A DNA stretch of 64,000 nucleotides from Deltaproteobacteria bacterium (GTDB taxonomy: Bacteria > Myxococcota_A > UBA796 > GCA-2862545). The DNA lies in NCBI GenBank assembly GCA_006226595.1, contig SBGP01000082.1, positions 124,001 through 188,000 on the forward strand. The letters run 5' to 3'. The notes below the pieces were generated by a model that ran no database searches, had not been told where the DNA came from, and saw only the letters and a list, made by a program, of their open reading frames with translations. Position numbers and translations under genes: made by a program. This document shows, in pieces, positions 48,837 through 57,980 of this stretch (within the stretch, counting starts at the first letter, position 1; each line of letters opens with the position of its first letter).

Positions 48837-49747
48837 GTATGCGCCGCGATTGCCGCGGAGCGACGGACCAGCGGCACCGGGTGCGCCGCGTAGGTCGCGA
48901 GTTCCGCGTCGAGCGCCGGCGTGCCGTAGATCACCGCGGCGAGAAGAGTCAGCAGCGGGCCGAACTGGGTGTCCTCCTCGCCCGCGTCGGCGGCGCGCGC
49001 GAAGACCTCGCGCAGCTCGTCGGCCTCGAGGTAGTGGAAGCCGAGCAGGCACGCGACGAGGTCGACCGGCATGTCGAGCGGGTAGGCGCAGTGCCCGAGG
49101 GCATCGTTCACCGCCTGGACCGCGGCCGCGTGCGGCGCGGGCACGTAGGACAGCGTCCACACCCAGGCCTCGCCGAAGTGCATCTCGAGGCCCGCGAAGC
49201 TCGCGGTGCAGCGCGTGTAGGCGCCCATCGACGTGCCGCCGCGGAACGGGTTGAACAGCCAGTAGTTGGTGAGCTGGTCCACCGTCGAGTGGGTGAGCTC
49301 ACCGCTGTACACGTTTGGGACCAGGACCTCGTCGGTGTAGCCGGCCCAGGCGCGACGCTCGGTGCGCGCGGCCTCCTCTGCTGCGGGACGCACACTGGCG
49401 ATCGCCGCGCGGAGGGCGTCGACCGTCGGCTCCACCGGGATCCACAGCAGCGGGCTGATCTCCGCGGTGGCCGCGAACCACAGGGTCGAGGGCTGCTCCG
49501 CGTCGACGAACCAGGCACCTTCGGCCTCGAGCTCGGTCCCCGCGTGGAACACCGGGCCACGGGCCACGAGGCGCTTGCCCTGCGCGCGCTCCACCGAGCG
49601 CATCCACGTCTCTCCTGGCCACAGCGTGCCCATGGGCAGGGTCTCGCCGTCGAAGCGCTCGGCCAACGTACGGCCCCCCTGCTCGGCCTCCGGGGGCGTG
49701 GTCGGCACGAGCCCCGCGGCGGCGAAGTCGACGACGGGCCAGGACAT
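48716..49747 (-). CDS. Hypothetical protein with C-terminal HEAT-like repeats
   Basis: ATG 49747 follows GGAGGTTCC. The 343-residue soluble protein has a mixed N-terminal domain (MGTLWPGETWMRSVERAQGK, a beta-rich region, WAGYTDEVLVPNVYSGELTH). The helical C-terminal portion includes EEDTQFGPLLTLLAAVIYG, HPVPLVRRSAAIAAHTYG and DDPDPSVREVAVDGVH, the last resembling HEAT/PBS-lyase repeats. No family name can be given. Confidence 0.7.
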   Translation of the reverse strand: MSWPVVDFAAAGLVPTTPPEAEQGGRTLAERFDGETLPMGTLWPGETWMRSVERAQGKRLVARGPVFHAGTELEAEGAWFVDAEQPSTLWFAATAEISPLLWIPVEPTVDALRAAIASVRPAAEEAARTERRAWAGYTDEVLVPNVYSGELTHSTVDQLTNYWLFNPFRGGTSMGAYTRCTASFAGLEMHFGEAWVWTLSYVPAPHAAAVQAVNDALGHCAYPLDMPVDLVACLLGFHYLEADELREVFARAADAGEEDTQFGPLLTLLAAVIYGTPALDAELATYAAHPVPLVRRSAAIAAHTYGNEGVLASLVDDPDPSVREVAVDGVHPEAPLVWANPIG

Positions 49748-49860
49748 GGAACCTCCGAGTCGGCAATACCGACACCGACCTCTCACACGCCGACGCGACC
49801 GCCGCACCGCGCACTGACCTGTTGCAGCGCACCGACGCCCGGGAGCGGATAGCGGAACCC

Positions 49861-50418
49861 GTGCTCGCCGCCCTCCAGACCTTCGCGCTCATCGCGCTCG
49901 CCGAGCTCGGCGACAAGTCCCAGCTCGTGTGCCTCGCACTCGCTGGTCGCTACCGCCCGCGCGACGTGCTCCTCGGCGCCGTGCTCGCGTTCAGCGTACT
50001 CAACGGCCTGGCCGTCACCGTGGGCGCCGCGCTCACCGCTGCGATCGGCCCCGAGCCCTTGCGCTGGCTCGCGGCCGCGGGATTCGCGTTCTTCGGGATC
50101 AGCGCGCTGCTCGCCTCCCCCGAGGACGAGGACGAGGACGAGATCGATACCGGCGGTGGCCGGGGTCCCGTGCTGGTCACCGCGGCCCTGCTCGGTGCCG
50201 CCGAGATCGGCGACAAGACCCAGCTGTCGGTGGCCCTGCTGTCCACCGTGCACGAGCCGGTCGGCGTGTGGCTCGGAGCGACCCTGGCCCTGTGCGCGAC
50301 CTCGGCCGTCGCGGCTTACGCCGGAAGCCTGGTCCTCGCGAAGCTGCCCGTGGCTTGGACTCAGCGCGCAGCCGGCGTGCTCTTCCTGCTCGCGGCGGTC
50401 GCGCTGGTCCTCACGTAG
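49861..50418 (+). CDS. GDT1/TMEM165 (UPF0016) cation transporter
   Basis: The product has two copies of the family signature, ALAELGDKSQL and GAAEIGDKTQL, each opening a three-helix half, with an acidic loop EDEDEDEID between halves. The family exports Mn2+ or Ca2+ in exchange for protons. I place the start at GTG 49861, giving 185 residues. A TTG at 49822 would add 13 polar residues ahead of the first helix. The gene is divergent from the HEAT-like gene, with 113 bp between. Confidence 0.9.
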   Translation: MLAALQTFALIALAELGDKSQLVCLALAGRYRPRDVLLGAVLAFSVLNGLAVTVGAALTAAIGPEPLRWLAAAGFAFFGISALLASPEDEDEDEIDTGGGRGPVLVTAALLGAAEIGDKTQLSVALLSTVHEPVGVWLGATLALCATSAVAAYAGSLVLAKLPVAWTQRAAGVLFLLAAVALVLT

Positions 50419-50457
50419 ACCCCGTGGCATGCTCCTCCGGCCCAACCCGGAGGCCCC

Positions 50458-51015
50458 ATGCTGTGGATGCTCGCCCTCGCCTGTTCCCAGGCCCCCGCGC
50501 CCGAGGCGCCGCCGGCGCCGGCAGACGTCGAGCCCGCACCGGTCGAGGCCCCCGCGCCCGAAGTGGCCGCCACACCCCCGTCCGCACCGACGTTGCCCGC
50601 GATGCCGACGCACTGCGCCGAGGGTGAGACGGTGCACTTCGCGTGCGCGGTGAAGGGCGACAAGGTGGTGAGCCTGTGTGGCGTGGGCGATGCGATGCAG
50701 TACCGCTTCGGAAAGCTCGGCGCCGTCGAGCTCGCGGCCCCCGCGAAGCCTTCGAAGGAGGCCTTCGGATATGCCCACGAGGCCTGGGTGCGCGCCGAGG
50801 CGGACGCCGTGCGCATGGTCAACGAGGGCGTGTCCTACTGGCTCGTCGACAAGATCGGCGGCGGTGCCTTCGGCGAGGGCGACATGAACAACTTCACCGG
50901 CGTGGTCGTCGTCGAGGACGGCAAGGAGCTCGCACGGCTGCCCTGCGTGGGTCCGACGGAGACGCGGATCAGCGGCCTCGAGAGCCAGCTCGCGAAGATC
51001 GGCTACCTCGAGTAG
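50458..51015 (+). CDS. Secreted or lipoprotein of unknown function
   Basis: The 185-residue product starts with MLWMLALAC, a very short lipoprotein-like signal, and a Pro/Ala/Glu linker (about residues 11-50). A folded domain follows with four Cys: CAEGETVHFACAVKGDKVVSLC, YRFGKLGAVEL, GVSYWLVDKIGG and LPCVGP. A similar layout (short signal, acidic Pro-rich linker, small domain) occurs in the lipoprotein methyltransferase. Function is unknown. The ATG follows GGAGGCCCC. Confidence 0.7.
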   Translation: MLWMLALACSQAPAPEAPPAPADVEPAPVEAPAPEVAATPPSAPTLPAMPTHCAEGETVHFACAVKGDKVVSLCGVGDAMQYRFGKLGAVELAAPAKPSKEAFGYAHEAWVRAEADAVRMVNEGVSYWLVDKIGGGAFGEGDMNNFTGVVVVEDGKELARLPCVGPTETRISGLESQLAKIGYLE

Positions 51016-51084
51016 CGGCGCGAACCTCCGTCGCAAGCCCCACACCCGAGAGGGGTCGAGCGCTCGAGACGCGGGACATGCCGC

Positions 51085-51119
51085 TGAACGGCCCCTCAGC
51101 GACGAGACCAGGCTACACT
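51085..51119 (+). promoter_or_regulatory. Conserved upstream motif of formate dehydrogenase alpha gene
   Basis: TGAACGGCCCCTCAGC (51085-51100) repeats the 16-mer found before fdsB at 46198-46213. GGCTACACT at 51111-51119 resembles a -10 element and lies just before the ATG at 51128, implying a very short leader. Likely a shared regulator site for the formate dehydrogenase genes. Confidence 0.55.
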
Positions 51120-51127
51120 TCGAGTCC

Positions 51128-53851
51128 ATGGCTGACACCTTCACCGTGACTGTCGACGGCATCGCCGTCCCCGCCGAGCCAGGCGAGACCGTGCTCGACG
51201 CCTGCGCTCGCGCCGGTGTCGACGTGCCCACCCTGTGCCACGACCCCCGCCTCGACCCCACCGGCGCCTGCCGTATGTGCCTGGTCGAGGTGAGCGGGCA
51301 GCGACGCCTGCAGCCGGCCTGCGCGTTCAAGGCCACGCCCGACATGACCGTGAACACGGCATCCGAGCGGGTCGAGCGCCACCGGGCCCTGCTGTTGTCG
51401 ATGTACCTCGCCGACCAGGCGGTACACGATGCAGACGGCCTGCCCGTGGACCACGCGGTCAAGAACGACCTGCGAAGCCACATGGCCGAGCGCGACGACC
51501 TCGTCGCCATGCCGACCATCGGCTCGCCCCGCGCCGCCCGCGAGGACGCGAACCCCTACGTCGGCTTCGACCCGGACAAGTGCATCCTCTGTGCGCGCTG
51601 CACCCGCTACTGCGACGAGATCGAGGGCGTGTCGGCGATTCAGCTCGTGAACCGGGGCGGCAAGACGACCATCGGCACCTCGGGCATGACCGGGCTGCTC
51701 GACACGACGTGCGAGCTGTGCGGCGGGTGCATCGCCACCTGCCCGACCGGCGCGATGCACGAGAAGAAGGCGCCGGTCGACGCGTCCCCCGCCGACGCGA
51801 TGACCCGCACCACCTGCAACTTCTGCGGGGTCGGCTGCCAGTTCGACCTGCGCAGCCGCGATGGCAAGGTGGTCGCCGTCGAGGCGCCCAAGCCGGGTAC
51901 CACCGTCAACGACGGCAACCTGTGCGTGAAGGGGCGCTTCGCCTACGACTTCATCCACCACGAAGACCGCCTCACGGTCCCGCTCGTCCGCGACAACGGA
52001 CGGCTCCGCGAGGCGACCTGGCCCGAAGCCATCGAGCGGGCCGCCAAGGGACTCAACGCCATCCGCGACGCCCATGGGAGCGACGCACTGGGGTTTGTGT
52101 CGTCCAGCCGCTGCACCGGGGAGGAGAACTACCTGATGCAGAAGCTCGCCCGCGCGGCGTTCGGGACGAACAACTGCCACCAGTGCGCGGCCACCTGACA
52201 CGCTCCCACCGTGGCCGGTCTGGTCACCACCTTCGGCGCAGGCGCGATGACGAACAGCATTCCGGAGATCCGGGATGCCGACTTCCTGTTCGTGATCGGG
52301 AGCAACACCACCGAGGCCCATCCCATCATCGCGATGGAGATGAAGCGGGCCGTGCGTAGCGGTGCGACCATGGTCGTCGCCGATCCGCGAGCGATCTGGC
52401 TCACGGACATTGCCGCCACGCACCTGCAGCTGCGTCCGGGCACCGACGTGTGGCTGCTCAACGCCATGGCTCACGTGATCATCGAGGAAGACCTCGTCGA
52501 CTGGGACTTCGTGAACGCGAAGTGCGAGAACTTCGACGACGTGATCGCCGCGGTGAAGGCCTACACCCCCGAGGCCGCCGAAGAGGTCACCGGGGTCTCC
52601 GCCGAGCAGATCCGCTGGGTGGCGCGCCAGTACGCGACCACCGAGAAGGCCGGCATCTACTACACGCTGGGCATCACCGAGCACACGCACGGCACCGACA
52701 ACGTGTACGCGCTCGCGAACCTCGTGCTCATGACCGGGCACCTCGGCAAGAAGAGCGCGGGCATGAACCCGCTTCGCGGCCAGAACAACGTCCAGGGCGC
52801 GAACGACGCCGGCGCGAGCCCCGTGTACTACCCGGGCTACCAGAAGGTCAGCGACCCCGCCGCCCGCGAGAAGTTCGAGGCCGCGTGGGGCGTGCCGCTG
52901 TCGCCCATGGACGGCATGAAGCTCCCGGTGATGATGGACGCCGTCATGCACGGAGAGCTCAAGGGCCTGTACATCATGGGTGAGGACCTGCTGCTCTCCG
53001 AGCCGGACGTCGCCAAGCTCGAAGAGGGCTTCAACAAGCTCGACTTCGTGATCGTGCAGGACATCTTCTTCAACGAGACCTGCCGCTTCGCCGACGTGGT
53101 GTTCCCAGCCGCCTGCTTCGCCGAGAAGGAGGGCGTGTTCACCAACTCGGACCGCCGCGTGCAGCGCGTGCGCAAGAGCGTCGAGCCGCCCGGACAGGCG
53201 CGTGCCGACTGGGAGATCTTGTGCGACGTCGCGCGGGCGAGCGGCTACCCGATGCCGAACTACGCGCATCCTCGCGAGGTCTACGCCGAGATGGCGGCGC
53301 TGTGCGACAAGTTCGCCGGCATCAGCCACGAGCGCATCGAGCGCGAGGGCGGCCTGCAGTGGCCGTGCCCGACGCCGGACCATCCGGGCACGCCGACCCT
53401 GCACATGGACGGCCCGATGCGCGGAAAGGCGTTGTTCGTGGCGGTGCACTACCGTCCCAGTGCCGAGTCGCCGGACAGTGAGTACCCGCTGATCCTGTCG
53501 ACCGGCCGCACGCTGTATCACTACAACTCGGCCACCCAGACCCGTCGCGACGCGGGCCCGAACCACAAGCAGCCCGAGAACTTCATCCAGATCCACCCGC
53601 GCGATGCGCGGCGGCTGGGCATCGACCACGGCGATGCGGTGAAGGTCTCGAGCCGTCGCGGCGAGATCGTCGCGCGAGCGCGGGTGACCAAGGACGTGAA
53701 GCGAGGCTGCGTATGGATGCCGCTGCACTTCGCCGAGTCCCGCGCGAACCTGCTCACCAACGCGGCCGGCGACGCCGTGACCGGCACCGCCGAGTACAAG
53801 GTGTGCGCGGTGCGCGTCGAGAAGGCCGCGGGCAGCGTCGCCGCGAAGTAG
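51128..53851 (+). CDS. fdhA: Selenocysteine-containing formate dehydrogenase alpha subunit
   Basis: This is one 907-residue gene read through an in-frame TGA at 52196-52198 (residue 357). Reading before and after the TGA gives NNCHQCAAT-Sec-HAPTVAGL, the active-site loop of formate dehydrogenases where Sec or Cys ligates Mo/W. The N-terminus is NuoG-like, with a 2Fe-2S domain (CHDPRLDPTGACRMC) and two 4Fe-4S motifs (CILCARCTRYC, CELCGGCIATC). The bis-MGD oxidoreductase follows (CNFCGVGC, GNLCVKGRF, GQNNVQGANDAG). A SECIS hairpin follows the TGA. It oxidises formate and passes electrons to the NuoEF-type subunit at 46248. A frameshift or nonsense mutation is unlikely, since the frame and motif are intact across the codon. 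Confidence 0.95.
52196..52227 (+). promoter_or_regulatory. Bacterial SECIS element
   Basis: Downstream of the TGA (52196-52198), GTGGCC (52211-52216) pairs with GGTCAC (52222-52227, one G-U pair), presenting the five-base loop GGTCT. The loop sequence and its position at +22 to +26 from the U of UGA are the same as in E. coli fdhF, where SelB binds. This directs selenocysteine insertion. Confidence 0.9.
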
Positions 53852-53947
53852 CTAGCTCACGGGCCAGCGAAAGCGCTCCTTGAGCGCGTGCGTGACCAAC
53901 TTCGTGAGGCTCGGGCAAGACGCCACCAAAGCGCCCGACCCAACGGA

Positions 53948-54220
53948 CTAGCACTGCTCCGCGTTGCAACGCGCGAGATCGACGTCGCACTCGTCCGGAC
54001 ACACCGCCAGGTCGGTGTCGCACTCCGCCTCGCACGCCGGCTGATCCGCCGCGTCCTCGGCGGCGCATTCGAGAAGGCAGGTGTCGTAATCGGGCTCGCA
54101 CTCGGCGCGGCACACCTCGTCGGCTTGTCCGCAGACGTCGCACTCGGCGCGGATATCGGGTCCGTCGCCGCCACAGGCACTGAGCGCGAAAGCCAGGATC
54201 AGAAAGATGGCTCGGGTCAT
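53948..54220 (-). CDS. Small cysteine-rich lipoprotein
   Basis: The 90-residue product has the lipobox FALSAC and a mature part with thirteen further Cys in spaced pairs: CDVCGQADEVCRAECEPDYD, CLLECAAEDAADQPACEAEC, CPDEC and CNAEQC. This suggests tight disulfide cross-linking or metal binding. Similar short Cys-rich, acidic lipoproteins are common in myxobacteria. The function is unknown. GAGGAGACC lies before the ATG. Confidence 0.75.
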   Translation of the reverse strand: MTRAIFLILAFALSACGGDGPDIRAECDVCGQADEVCRAECEPDYDTCLLECAAEDAADQPACEAECDTDLAVCPDECDVDLARCNAEQC

Positions 54221-54322
54221 GGTCTCCTCCTCTCGATCGAACGCGCGAGGGGCCCCTCCGCGGACATTCGACTTTCAACATACCCAAAAGGGTGGACGAG
54301 CCGCGATCCAGACGCGCTTGCC

Positions 54323-55132
54323 CTACACCGCAAGCGCGGCCGCAGGTCGAAGGATGCTTCGGGTGTACAACACCTCGAAACCCGCCCTCAGCGCGTTGCG
54401 CTCGGTCCCGATCGCAGGCTCGCTCTGGATGGTGACGAGCTTCGCGCCAGCATCCCGTGCCATGCGAACACGGGCCTCGATCAGGGCCTGCTGGACGCCC
54501 CGACGACGCGCCGCGGCACGCACCGAGGTGGCCATCAGCGCCGCGATCTCGCCATAGACCTCGAGGGCTGCTCCTCCCACGACTTCCCCGTGAAGTTCGG
54601 CGAGCAGCCCCGTCACATGCGGGTCTGCGAGCATGCGGAGGCTGCCGTCACGGAGTAGCTCGGGCACCGGTTCGCCCTCCGGACGAAAGCCGCAGGTGGA
54701 GGCATCGAGCCAGGCCTCGACCTGTTCCGGGTCCGCTGCATCCACCTCGCGGATCACGAGGCCCTCCGGAACGTTCCCAGGCACGTCCCTGCCGTCGACC
54801 CCGCGGCCGAGTACGTGCTCGAAGCCGGTGAGCACGTAGCCGCGCCTGCCGAGTCCGAGGGCGAGGCTCGGATCCGCGTAGGGGCAGACGAGCACCTCGG
54901 GGTTTCCGCCCCGCTCCGCGTAGAAGGCGTCGAGGACGTCGAGGTCGGACTCGGACACGGTCGCGCCTATGCCCAGACCTACCGCCTGGTTGAGCCACGA
55001 GCCCGCGGGGCCGCCGCTGAGCCAACCTCCAGCGAGCGCGAGCGACGCATGCGCGATGCGCGCGACACCGACCGCCTGCCGCTCCTCCTCGAGGGCCGCC
55101 GCACGAGAGCGATCCATGCCCAGCCCACTCAT
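54323..55132 (-). CDS. GNAT-family acetyltransferase
   Basis: ATG 55132 overlaps the stop of the preceding MopE/FG-GAP gene (ATGA). The 269-residue protein has an N-terminal half like the first module of double-GNAT proteins. The C-terminal GNAT domain shows GLVIREVDAADPEQVEAWL, LHGEVVGGAALEVYGEIAAL, ATSVRAAARRRGVQQALIEARV (acetyl-CoA loop, with RRRG) and IGTERNALRAGFEVLYTRSIL. The substrate is unknown. Coupling to a giant surface lipoprotein is unusual for a cytoplasmic acetyltransferase. Confidence 0.85.
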   Translation of the reverse strand: MSGLGMDRSRAAALEEERQAVGVARIAHASLALAGGWLSGGPAGSWLNQAVGLGIGATVSESDLDVLDAFYAERGGNPEVLVCPYADPSLALGLGRRGYVLTGFEHVLGRGVDGRDVPGNVPEGLVIREVDAADPEQVEAWLDASTCGFRPEGEPVPELLRDGSLRMLADPHVTGLLAELHGEVVGGAALEVYGEIAALMATSVRAAARRRGVQQALIEARVRMARDAGAKLVTIQSEPAIGTERNALRAGFEVLYTRSILRPAAALAV

Positions 55133-57948
55133 GGCACCCCGTAGAGGACCCACAGTCGTCCGCGGTTGTCGCCGTGCGTGGGCGCCCGGACCACGAGGTC
55201 CTCGCGACCGTCGTCGTTCACATCGGCGCCACTGTGGAACAGCAGCCCTTCCGGGGTCTCCGCGTCGAGCGTGGCGAGCAGCCTGCCAGACACGGCCTGG
55301 GTGCCGACGACGATGGCGTCGCCGTCGAGCACGTACGCGCGCCCCTGCACCGGGTTCGCGACCACGAGGTCGGCGGTGCCGTCCCCGCTGAGGTCTCCGG
55401 GCATGGCGACCTGCTGGCCAAAGCCGATGCTGTCGTTGAGCACCGCCCGACTCTCCCGCGCCTCCAGGTCGTACAGCGTCACCTGTCCCACATCCGGCGC
55501 GCCCACCGCGAGCACGGTGGTTCCCGCCCACGCGCCGACAGCGATGCCCTGGCCGAAGCTGCCGGTGGTCGCCGCCGAGATCGTGTACTCCCGAGGGTTC
55601 GCGAGGCCCGCCGCAAGCTTGGCGCCGTTGAACACGTACACGAGCTCCTGATCGGGCAGGCCGGCGACGAGCTCGTCCGCGCCGTCGCCCGTGAGGTCGG
55701 GCACCGTCGCGAGGTGCCCGCACACCGAGCCGCTCAGCGGCAGCGTGTAGCCTCCCGACAGCGAGGACAGCGTCGTCGTGCCCGTGTGGGGACCCGCCAC
55801 GAACCACAGGCGGCCCGTGCTCACGACGCCGCCGTTGTCGACGACCACCGAGCCCGTGCCGTTCGACGCGCAGACGATGAGATCGTCCTCGCCGTCCCCG
55901 TTGAAGTCGCCGACGGCGAGCCCAGAACCCGCGTAGCTGCCCGTCGGTCCCTGGATGGTCGCGGTCGCCTGGGCCGAGGCGTCTCGCGGCAGCGCCACGT
56001 CCGCCGGCACGAGGTAGACGAGGCTGTCGTTGGCGTCGCCGATCGCGATGCTGTCGCGGTCGACCGTGACCATGCTCACGCCGAAGTTGCCCGCTCCGAC
56101 GTAGCCAGCGCCGATGGCGCGCAGCGTCGTCTCGCCCTGAGCGATCGGCAGGTGGTGCGAGCGCGCCGCACCCGGCGAGCCGATCGCGAGCTCGTTGCCG
56201 TTGGCCCCGGCGTAGTCGGCGACCGCGACGCCCGCGAAGTGGGACAGGGCCTGGCCGCTCACCGCCGTGGCCAGCTCGTCGAGCGACACGATGCCCGACG
56301 GCATGCACAGGTCATTGCCGGTGCCATTGCACGAGTTCTCGCGACCGTCCTGGCAGCGCTCCGGGGCAGCCGGAAACGTGTACAGGTCGCTGTCGTCACA
56401 GTCGCCGCCGAGCAGTGCCCAGCTCCCCACCGGCGGAGGATCGGGCTCGTCGCACTGCTCGACGCGGGTGCTGTCGTCGCCGTAGCGGTCACCGTCCGCA
56501 TCGACGAACCACTCCCCGGACGGAAACTCGTCCCAGGTCCCGTCGTCGCAGTCCGCACAGTTGGCGGCGTAGGTTCCGCCGGGGGACGCGCACTGCACCG
56601 TGGGGGACGCGGTGTTGTCGCCCCAACCGTCCTGGTCGAGGTCCGGGCACCAGTTGGTCGCCGGGTGGATCAGCGGGTCGGCATCGTCGCAGTCGCCATC
56701 CTGGCTCGCCGTGCCGGGGATGGGATCGCACGAGGTCGTGCCCGTGCTGCCCGCGAGGCCCCAACCGTCGCCATCCGCGTCCGGATACAGCGTAAGCACG
56801 CCTTGCGAGTCGGGGTCGTCGGCATTGGCGAATCCGTCGCAGTCCTCGTCCGCGCCGCCGTCGTCGCAGACCTCGGTGGCTCCGGGGTTCACGGCAGCGT
56901 CGGCGTCGTCGCAGTCCCCACCGTCGAGCACCCAGTCACCGCCCGGGTCGGTGCAGTACACCGTGGCGGACAGCTCGGCGCCGTAGCCATCCCCGTCCTC
57001 GTCCAGGTAGTAGACCTGCTCGCCGCTGGCGCCCTCGGGATCGGCCTCGTTCGCTGCGCCGTCGCAGTCCTCGTCGACCGCACCGACATCGCAGACCTCG
57101 ATGGCACCCGGATGGCGCGTGTCATCGCTGTCCGCGCAGTCTCCGTCCCGCGGAGCGGCGGAGCCCGGGTCGCTGCAGCCGGTACTGCCCGTCGCCGTCG
57201 TGCCGTAGCCATCCCCGTCGCCGTCGACGTACCACTGGGTGTCCGGATGCAAGGCGGGATCGGTGTCGTCGCAGTCCGCCTCGCCGGAGGCATAGCCACT
57301 ACCGGGCGAGTCGCAGGCCTCGGTCGCGGTCCCCGCCCCGTAGCCATCGCCATCGGCGTCGACGCGCCACAGCACCGCGCCCGCGGCGCCGTCGGGGTCG
57401 GCGTCGTCCGCGAACCCGTCGCAGTCTTCGTCGACGTTGTTCACGTCACAGGTCTCGGTGCCTTCCGGGGAGACCTCAGCCGTGGAGTCGTCGCAGTCGG
57501 TGCCGTCCCGCAGCCAGCCCTCCGGCGGATCGCAGGTGCTCACGCCGCTGCGGCTGTCGCCGTAGCCGTCGCCATCGTCGTCCGGGTACCACAGCTCCGC
57601 CGAGGAGATGCTCGCGTCCCCATCGTTGCAGTCGCCGGTCGTGGTGACGTAGCCATCCGGCGGATCGCAGCCCTGGTACGGGTCTTCCGTCGCACCCACG
57701 CCGTCTTCGTCGACGTCCGGGTACCACACGGACGGCAGGTCCTCGTCGACGCGTCCATCGCAGTCCTCGTCTTCGCCGTTGCACACCTCGTCGGCATCCG
57801 GCGAGATCGCGGCGTTGCCGTCGTCACAGTCCTCGGCGCCGACAAAGCCGTCGAGGTCACCGTCGATCAGCGCCGGGGGGCGCTCGAGCGCGGGGAAGCA
57901 GCCGACGAGGAGGAGTGCGGTGAGGCCGATGGGGGGCAGGCGGAGCAT
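55129..57948 (-). CDS. Large lipoprotein with MopE-type metal-binding repeats and FG-GAP propeller
   Basis: The 939-residue product has a lipobox (LLLVGC). About ten MopE-type repeats (about residues 28-525) follow, each with a DxDxDG loop, a GDCDD step and a CD-x(n)-DEDCDG element (for example DADGDGYG, EADCDDTDPALHP, VDEDCDGFADD). An FG-GAP propeller (about 560-939) comes next, with DFNGDGEDDLIVCAS, DLTGDGADELVAGLP, DLSGDGTADLVVANP and DVNDDGREDLVVRAP. The repeats probably bind Ca2+ or Cu. It would be a long, rigid, outer-surface protein. Role unknown; adhesion or metal acquisition are candidates. Confidence 0.88.
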   Translation of the reverse strand: MLRLPPIGLTALLLVGCFPALERPPALIDGDLDGFVGAEDCDDGNAAISPDADEVCNGEDEDCDGRVDEDLPSVWYPDVDEDGVGATEDPYQGCDPPDGYVTTTGDCNDGDASISSAELWYPDDDGDGYGDSRSGVSTCDPPEGWLRDGTDCDDSTAEVSPEGTETCDVNNVDEDCDGFADDADPDGAAGAVLWRVDADGDGYGAGTATEACDSPGSGYASGEADCDDTDPALHPDTQWYVDGDGDGYGTTATGSTGCSDPGSAAPRDGDCADSDDTRHPGAIEVCDVGAVDEDCDGAANEADPEGASGEQVYYLDEDGDGYGAELSATVYCTDPGGDWVLDGGDCDDADAAVNPGATEVCDDGGADEDCDGFANADDPDSQGVLTLYPDADGDGWGLAGSTGTTSCDPIPGTASQDGDCDDADPLIHPATNWCPDLDQDGWGDNTASPTVQCASPGGTYAANCADCDDGTWDEFPSGEWFVDADGDRYGDDSTRVEQCDEPDPPPVGSWALLGGDCDDSDLYTFPAAPERCQDGRENSCNGTGNDLCMPSGIVSLDELATAVSGQALSHFAGVAVADYAGANGNELAIGSPGAARSHHLPIAQGETTLRAIGAGYVGAGNFGVSMVTVDRDSIAIGDANDSLVYLVPADVALPRDASAQATATIQGPTGSYAGSGLAVGDFNGDGEDDLIVCASNGTGSVVVDNGGVVSTGRLWFVAGPHTGTTTLSSLSGGYTLPLSGSVCGHLATVPDLTGDGADELVAGLPDQELVYVFNGAKLAAGLANPREYTISAATTGSFGQGIAVGAWAGTTVLAVGAPDVGQVTLYDLEARESRAVLNDSIGFGQQVAMPGDLSGDGTADLVVANPVQGRAYVLDGDAIVVGTQAVSGRLLATLDAETPEGLLFHSGADVNDDGREDLVVRAPTHGDNRGRLWVLYGVP

Positions 57949-57980
57949 GGACGCACTCTAGCCACTCCGACGCGCTGCCG

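Noticed and set aside
52196-52198. TGA as a nonsense mutation splitting formate dehydrogenase
   Set aside because: The codon lies at the known Sec/Cys position and is followed by a correctly spaced SECIS; both halves are otherwise intact and in one frame.
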